A DNA stretch of 64,000 nt from Thauera sp. (GTDB lineage: Bacteria; Pseudomonadota; Gammaproteobacteria; Burkholderiales; Rhodocyclaceae), in assembly GCA_024235615.1 (NCBI GenBank), contig JACKMB010000003.1, positions 124,001 through 188,000 of the forward strand, given 5' to 3'. Made by a program: the position numbers and the translations under genes. The notes under the pieces were generated by a model. It did not search any database. It was not told the DNA's origin and saw nothing but the letters and a program-made list of their open reading frames with translations. This document shows, piece after piece, positions 60,859 to 64,000 of the stretch (position 1 is its first letter; each line of letters starts with the position of its first letter).

Positions 60859-61542
60859 ATGTCTCATCGCAAGTCCGGGCTGCGCCCGATCGTGCTGGCT
60901 TCGCTGTTCGCCTTCTGCTCCGCCCCGGCTTTCGCCGAGCGGCCGATGGCGGTCGATGATGCCGGCACGCTCGAGCGCGGCGGTGCCAAGCTCGAGTTCG
61001 GCTGGAGCCGCGACGATGCCGTGCGCGGTTACGAGGGCGCGGCCGGTTTTGGTCCGATCGACGATGTCGAGGTGGAGGTGGGCTTCGGGCGCGCGAAGGA
61101 TCGCGACGCCGACCCCGACGCGAAGATCCGCGCCGTCGGTGCGGCGGTCAAATGGGTGCCGCTGCAGTCCGAGACCGGGCTGTCCGCCGGGCTGAAGTAC
61201 GAATATGGCCGCGAGCGCGTCAGCGGCGAGGGTTCTTCGCGTGTCGACGCGCTCGCCGGCCTGGCAACGTGGGCATTCGAGCAGGGGCCGCGGGTGCATG
61301 TGAACCTCGGCCGCGAGTGGGCACGCGACGACGAAGACCTGAACTTCTGGGGTGTCGGCCTCGACGTGCCGCTCACCGAGCGACTCGACTTCGTGGTCGA
61401 GACCTTCGGTGCGGAACATGCCGGCCCGGATCGCCAGGTCGGCCTGCGCTACACGATCGCCGACGGTGTGAAGATCTCCGGTGCGGTCGGCCGCGGCAAC
61501 GATCGCAACATCGCCAACGTCGGGGTGGCCTGGGAGTTCTGA
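60859..61542 (+). CDS. Outer-membrane beta-barrel protein
   Basis: The protein has 227 residues with signal peptide MSHRKSGLRPIVLASLFAFCSAPAFA. The mature part alternates hydrophobic and polar residues in strand-like segments (AKLEFGWSRDD, DVEVEVGFGRAKD, GLSAGLKYEYGRERV, GVGLDVPLTERLDFVVETFG) and ends in F (VGVAWEF), the usual signal for Bam-mediated insertion. It is probably a small porin-like barrel. AAAGGAA precedes ATG 60859. It lies directly upstream of the six-gene ferrosome-like run (32-bp gap) and may be transcribed with it. Confidence 0.75.
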   Translation: MSHRKSGLRPIVLASLFAFCSAPAFAERPMAVDDAGTLERGGAKLEFGWSRDDAVRGYEGAAGFGPIDDVEVEVGFGRAKDRDADPDAKIRAVGAAVKWVPLQSETGLSAGLKYEYGRERVSGEGSSRVDALAGLATWAFEQGPRVHVNLGREWARDDEDLNFWGVGLDVPLTERLDFVVETFGAEHAGPDRQVGLRYTIADGVKISGAVGRGNDRNIANVGVAWEF

Positions 61543-61574
61543 GCGAGCGGCGCGCTCGACGAGGGGAAAGTTCG

Positions 61575-61916
61575 ATGGTTTCGTTCAAGGAGTTGCGCGG
61601 CTTCCTGCGCGACGTGCGCATCGCCCACCACATCCGCGGGCGGATCCGGCTCAAGCTCGACGGTCGAGGCGGCGCGATCGACTTGCCCAAGGTCGAGGCA
61701 GGCGCCTTTCAATCCCTGCTCGACCGCACGCCGGGCGTGCGCTCGGTGCAGGTGAACCTGCTCGCGCGCTCGTGCACCGTCCATTACGACCCCGAGGTGA
61801 TCCCCGAGCACGCGTGGGGGGATTTTCTCGCTGGTGCAGCCTCCGAGGCTGCGGCCGTCCTCGAGCGCATCCTGCACGACAGCTACCGGGAGATCGGCAA
61901 TGCAGAACTACGATGA
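61575..61916 (+). CDS. HMA_2-like domain protein (first gene of the ferrosome-like operon)
   Basis: The protein has 113 residues with a heavy-metal-associated ferredoxin-like fold: strand 1 contains AHHIRGRIRLKLD, and the second half VRSVQVNLLARSCTVHYDPEVI. The CxxC of classical HMA domains is missing; the loop is H19-I-R-G-R-I-R25, as in the HMA_2 group. GAGGGGAAAG precedes ATG 61575. It overlaps the next gene by 17 bp. The same R-G-R-x-R signature recurs at the start of the P-type ATPase that ends this run. Confidence 0.8.
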   Translation: MVSFKELRGFLRDVRIAHHIRGRIRLKLDGRGGAIDLPKVEAGAFQSLLDRTPGVRSVQVNLLARSCTVHYDPEVIPEHAWGDFLAGAASEAAAVLERILHDSYREIGNAELR

Positions 61917-62595
61917 GTTCATCCTGCGCGCGCAACGCATCGACCCGCGCGCGCCTTATCCGGTGGTGCACCAGGCGGTGCGGATCGCGCTGTACGACGA
62001 GTACGCCGCGCGCAGCTTCTATGCGCGCGTGGCCGAAGCCTTCGGCGCACGTCCTCCCTTCGCCAACATCGTCCGTTCCGAGGAACAACACATCGCGGTC
62101 TTGCTCGGGCTGTGCGAGCGCTTCGGCATCCCGCGCCCGCTCGATCCCTTCCCGCAGGAAACCACCGTCGCACCGACCTGGCTAGCCAATTGCCAGCGTG
62201 CGGTCAATGGCGAAATCGCCAACGTCCGCTTGTACGCGTACCTGCTGACCCAGGTGGCGGAGCCGGAAATCCGTCAGGTGTTCCAGCGCCTGCAGGCGGC
62301 CTCGCTGCAGAACCACCTGCCCGCATTCCGTCAGGCCGCCGCCGCTGCGCAGGCGCAGGAGAACTACCACGCTGCCCACGGCATCCCGCCGCAGCAGGCC
62401 TACGTGAGGCATGGGCCGCTGTCCGACTTTCTCGAGACGGCCTTCTCGCAACTCGGGCCCTACGCCGGGCCGCTCGGCCTCTTCAGTCCGCTTCTGCGCC
62501 GTGCTCACCCCGCCATGCTGGCCGGCATGGTCACAGGGGGCGCAGGAGTCTATCTGTTGAAAGACAGGATCGGCCGTCATCGCAAGGAGAACTGA
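61900..62595 (+). CDS. Ferritin-like (diiron four-helix) protein with C-terminal hydrophobic segment
   Basis: The protein has 231 residues. The N-terminal 150 residues form a ferritin-like helical bundle with acidic/His iron-ligand pattern: ALYDEYAARSFYARV, IVRSEEQHIAVLLGL and NGEIANVRLYAYLL, a DUF2202-like arrangement. The C-terminal part has a Gly-rich hydrophobic stretch (HPAMLAGMVTGGAGVYLL) that may attach it to a membrane. It overlaps the previous gene by 17 bp; the next gene starts 1 bp after its stop. A role in handling or oxidising iron at the compartment membrane is inferred. Confidence 0.8.
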   Translation: MQNYDEFILRAQRIDPRAPYPVVHQAVRIALYDEYAARSFYARVAEAFGARPPFANIVRSEEQHIAVLLGLCERFGIPRPLDPFPQETTVAPTWLANCQRAVNGEIANVRLYAYLLTQVAEPEIRQVFQRLQAASLQNHLPAFRQAAAAAQAQENYHAAHGIPPQQAYVRHGPLSDFLETAFSQLGPYAGPLGLFSPLLRRAHPAMLAGMVTGGAGVYLLKDRIGRHRKEN

Positions 62596-62596
62596 C

Positions 62597-62923
62597 ATGT
62601 TCCCGCTCTTTCCCTTCGTCGCAGGGGTGCTGACCGGCGCCGTCGCCCTCCGCCTCATCAAGACCGACAAGACCAAGGCCGGGCTGGACAAGGCGCAGGA
62701 CAAGCTGCGTGACGCCACGGTGTCCAGCCTGGAGGCCATCGAACACGCTTCGGCCCGCGCCCGCAAGCGCCTGACCGCTGCCGAGGCGGACGAAGATGGC
62801 GAGTCGATGCCAGCGGAGGCCGCCGAGCCATCCGCACCCGCGGCGCGCAAGCGTGCGCCGCGTGCCGCCAAGGCCGCGCCCAAGGTGGACGCTGCCGCAG
62901 GCAAGGAGGACGCCGAGTCATGA
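62597..62923 (+). CDS. Single-pass membrane protein with charged Ala/Lys tail
   Basis: The protein has 108 residues. One hydrophobic helix at the N-terminus (FPLFPFVAGVLTGAVALRLI) is followed by a helical charged region (TKAGLDKAQDKLRDATVSSLEAIEHASARARKRL) and a low-complexity tail (PAARKRAPRAAKAAPKVDA). AAGGAGAA precedes ATG 62597. It resembles small DUF5132/YtxH-type anchors that neighbour HMA_2 and P-type ATPase genes. It probably organises or decorates an intracellular membrane; no enzymatic motif is present. Confidence 0.7.
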   Translation: MFPLFPFVAGVLTGAVALRLIKTDKTKAGLDKAQDKLRDATVSSLEAIEHASARARKRLTAAEADEDGESMPAEAAEPSAPAARKRAPRAAKAAPKVDAAAGKEDAES

Positions 62924-63204
62924 GAACCCCGATCCTGCCCCATCTGCCCTCCGCGCCGCTTGTCACGGTGAGCCGCGCCGCGGGCGGCGGCTTCGTCCAG
63001 GGTTTCGTCGCCGCAGGCTGCGTGTCCGCTTTCCAGGATCACCCCGCGCCGGCGTGCGCAGTCGATCTGAAGCGGGTGCTGCGCCACGCCCTGCAGGGTG
63101 GCGCCGCGCTGGTCGCGACCGCGGCCGGTGCAGCCGGCGTGCTGCTGATCGAACGACTGCTGCGCGATTCCGCGAAAGCCGTACAGGAGAGGAAGGATGT
63201 CTAA
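62920..63204 (+). CDS. Small membrane protein with one hydrophobic helix pair
   Basis: The protein has 94 residues. Hydrophobic parts are GGGFVQGFVAAGCVSAF and LRHALQGGAALVATAAGAAGVLLIERLL. Glycine-rich small membrane proteins of this kind are frequent in organelle-forming operons. It overlaps the previous stop by ATGA and the next gene by 8 bp. No family was recognised with certainty. Confidence 0.7.
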   Translation: MRTPILPHLPSAPLVTVSRAAGGGFVQGFVAAGCVSAFQDHPAPACAVDLKRVLRHALQGGAALVATAAGAAGVLLIERLLRDSAKAVQERKDV

Positions 63205-63706
63205 GAAGCACAAGAAAGCCCATCGCCGTGGCGACCGCGGGATGCAGGGCGGGCAGGGCGCCGGCGGGCCGATGTACCAGGGCCAGTACGGGCAATATGG
63301 ACAATACGGCATGGGCGGCATGGGCGCGGACCCGGCTGCCGGCCCGTACGCGGCGGAGACTGCGTTCGCTCAGGGAGCCGGCGCGGGCTACGGTCCGGGC
63401 GCCGGGGCCTGGCCGGGCGGCGTTCAGGCCGGTCTTCAGGCCGGCCTCGGCGCGGCCGGCCTCGATGGTGGCCTGTTGCAGGGCATGCCGGCCTTCCTGC
63501 GCACGCGCAACAGCGAGCAGTTCCTGCTCGGCGCCCTGATCGGCGCTGCCGCGGCCTGGGTGCTGAGCGACGAGGAACTGCGCGGCAAGATCGTCAAGTC
63601 GGCGATGAAGCTTTATGCCGGCGTCGCCGGCGGCTTCGAGGAGATGAAGGAGCAGATGGCCGACATCCGCGCCGAGGTCGAAGCGGAGCAGCACGGAGAC
63701 GCATGA
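63197..63706 (+). CDS. Gly/Tyr/Gln-rich membrane-associated protein (YtxH-like C-terminus)
   Basis: The protein has 169 residues. A basic start (MSKKHKKAHRRGDRG) is followed by a low-complexity region with QYGQYGQYG repeats and Gly/Ala-rich sequence (about 15-90), a hydrophobic helix near 109-125 (FLLGALIGAAAAWVLSD), and a charged helical tail (GKIVKSAMKLYAGVAGGFEEMKEQMADIRAEVEAEQ). The low-complexity part could phase-separate or bind a mineral surface. Start and end overlap both neighbours. The function is unknown. Confidence 0.75.
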   Translation: MSKKHKKAHRRGDRGMQGGQGAGGPMYQGQYGQYGQYGMGGMGADPAAGPYAAETAFAQGAGAGYGPGAGAWPGGVQAGLQAGLGAAGLDGGLLQGMPAFLRTRNSEQFLLGALIGAAAAWVLSDEELRGKIVKSAMKLYAGVAGGFEEMKEQMADIRAEVEAEQHGDA

Positions 63707-64000
63707 TGAGCGGCGGCTGGGTGTCCGCGCTGGAGCCGGTTCATGCGACGCGTGGTCGCGTGCGCTGGCGCTACGCCTGCCGCCCGGGGGCGCCGGCCGA
63801 CCCACATGCGCTGGAGCGCGCGGTGGCGACGGTGGCCGGTGTGCGCAAGGCGCGGACCAATGCTGCCGCACGCGCGCTGGTGGTCGAGTTCGACGCCGCA
63901 CAAACCTCCGCGGAGCGCATCGCCCTCGACATCCTGCGCATGGTGCCCGCGCAAGCCCGCAAGGCGGGGGCACGCAACGGCGAGCCCAGCGTCGCGCCGG
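63703..64000 (+). CDS. Probable heavy-metal P-type ATPase, N-terminal HMA_2-like domain only (cut by window edge)
   Basis: About 99 residues are visible. Two in-frame ATG codons (63703 and 63706) follow GGAG; the first overlaps the previous stop. The visible part is an HMA-like domain without CxxC: H14-ATRGRVRWR (residues 14-23), then LERAVATVAGVRKARTNAAARALVVEFDAA. This is the N-terminal pattern of P1B ATPases found with HMA_2 partners, including ferrosome FezB-like proteins. The transmembrane and catalytic parts lie beyond the window, so ATPase identity is inferred from context and domain type. Confidence 0.6.
   Translation, partial: MMSGGWVSALEPVHATRGRVRWRYACRPGAPADPHALERAVATVAGVRKARTNAAARALVVEFDAAQTSAERIALDILRMVPAQARKAGARNGEPSVAP

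Overview
The window is about 64 kb of very GC-rich chromosomal DNA, densely packed with genes and carrying no rRNA, tRNA, CRISPR array or recognisable transposase. Gene content (BenE-type transporter with a LysR regulator, arsenosugar genes, sigma54-type pilA promoter, AMP phosphorylase/PRPP synthetase pair, AMP-forming acyl-CoA ligase, GTAG-type REP elements) suggests a betaproteobacterium of the Rhodocyclales/Zoogloeaceae type (Thauera or Azoarcus relatives). This assignment is inference from recognised families, not from a database search.

Layout. 1-7.7 kb: the truncated 5' part of a benE-like gene diverges from a LysR regulator. It is followed by two paralogous secreted pentapeptide-repeat proteins, a bactofilin-like repeat protein with an N-acetyltransferase, and an LplT-like transporter bracketed by inverted REP/BIME arrays. 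7.7-11.7 kb: ovoA (ovothiol synthesis) translationally coupled to an ADP-ribosylglycohydrolase-like gene that lacks the usual metal ligands, then a DUF3617 protein. 11.8-23.9 kb: two tandem 91-residue paralogues of unknown function, a spermidine-synthase-like enzyme, an AgcS symporter, an M23 peptidase, a hybrid histidine kinase, two MFS carriers, an ankyrin protein and a methyltransferase. 23.9-31 kb: a likely arsenosugar cluster (TVP38-flavoprotein fusion, ArsM, FAD oxidoreductase, diverging from ArsS and two glycosyltransferases). 31-41 kb: a complete dipeptide-type ABC transporter running into a train of overlapping genes (two SDR enzymes, a methyltransferase, a DUF5924-like membrane protein). 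41-49.5 kb: a CBS protein opposite AMP phosphorylase and PRPP synthetase, a cyclase-FHA protein, and an RND efflux pair. 49.5-53.2 kb: an HTH/Sel1-repeat gene broken at an 11-G tract, pilA with a sigma54-type promoter, a foldback repeat element, a GDT1-type Mn transporter and azlCD. 53.2-56.5 kb: a permease and an acyl-CoA ligase.

56.6-64 kb is an iron-homeostasis island. It holds feoB-feoA, an unusual cyanobacterial-type ribosomal protein S4 paralogue, a 20-residue Cys-rich peptide, a small periplasmic protein, an outer-membrane barrel, and a tightly overlapping run of six genes cut off by the window end. That run contains an HMA_2-like protein, a ferritin-like protein, three small membrane-associated proteins, and what looks like the N-terminus of a P-type ATPase. 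Fnr-like and Fur-like palindromes lie in front of its transcription units. The six-gene run resembles the ferrosome (fez) operons that build lipid-bounded iron-storage organelles, and it is the most interesting system here.

Most long open frames antisense to these genes are high-GC shadows and are omitted.
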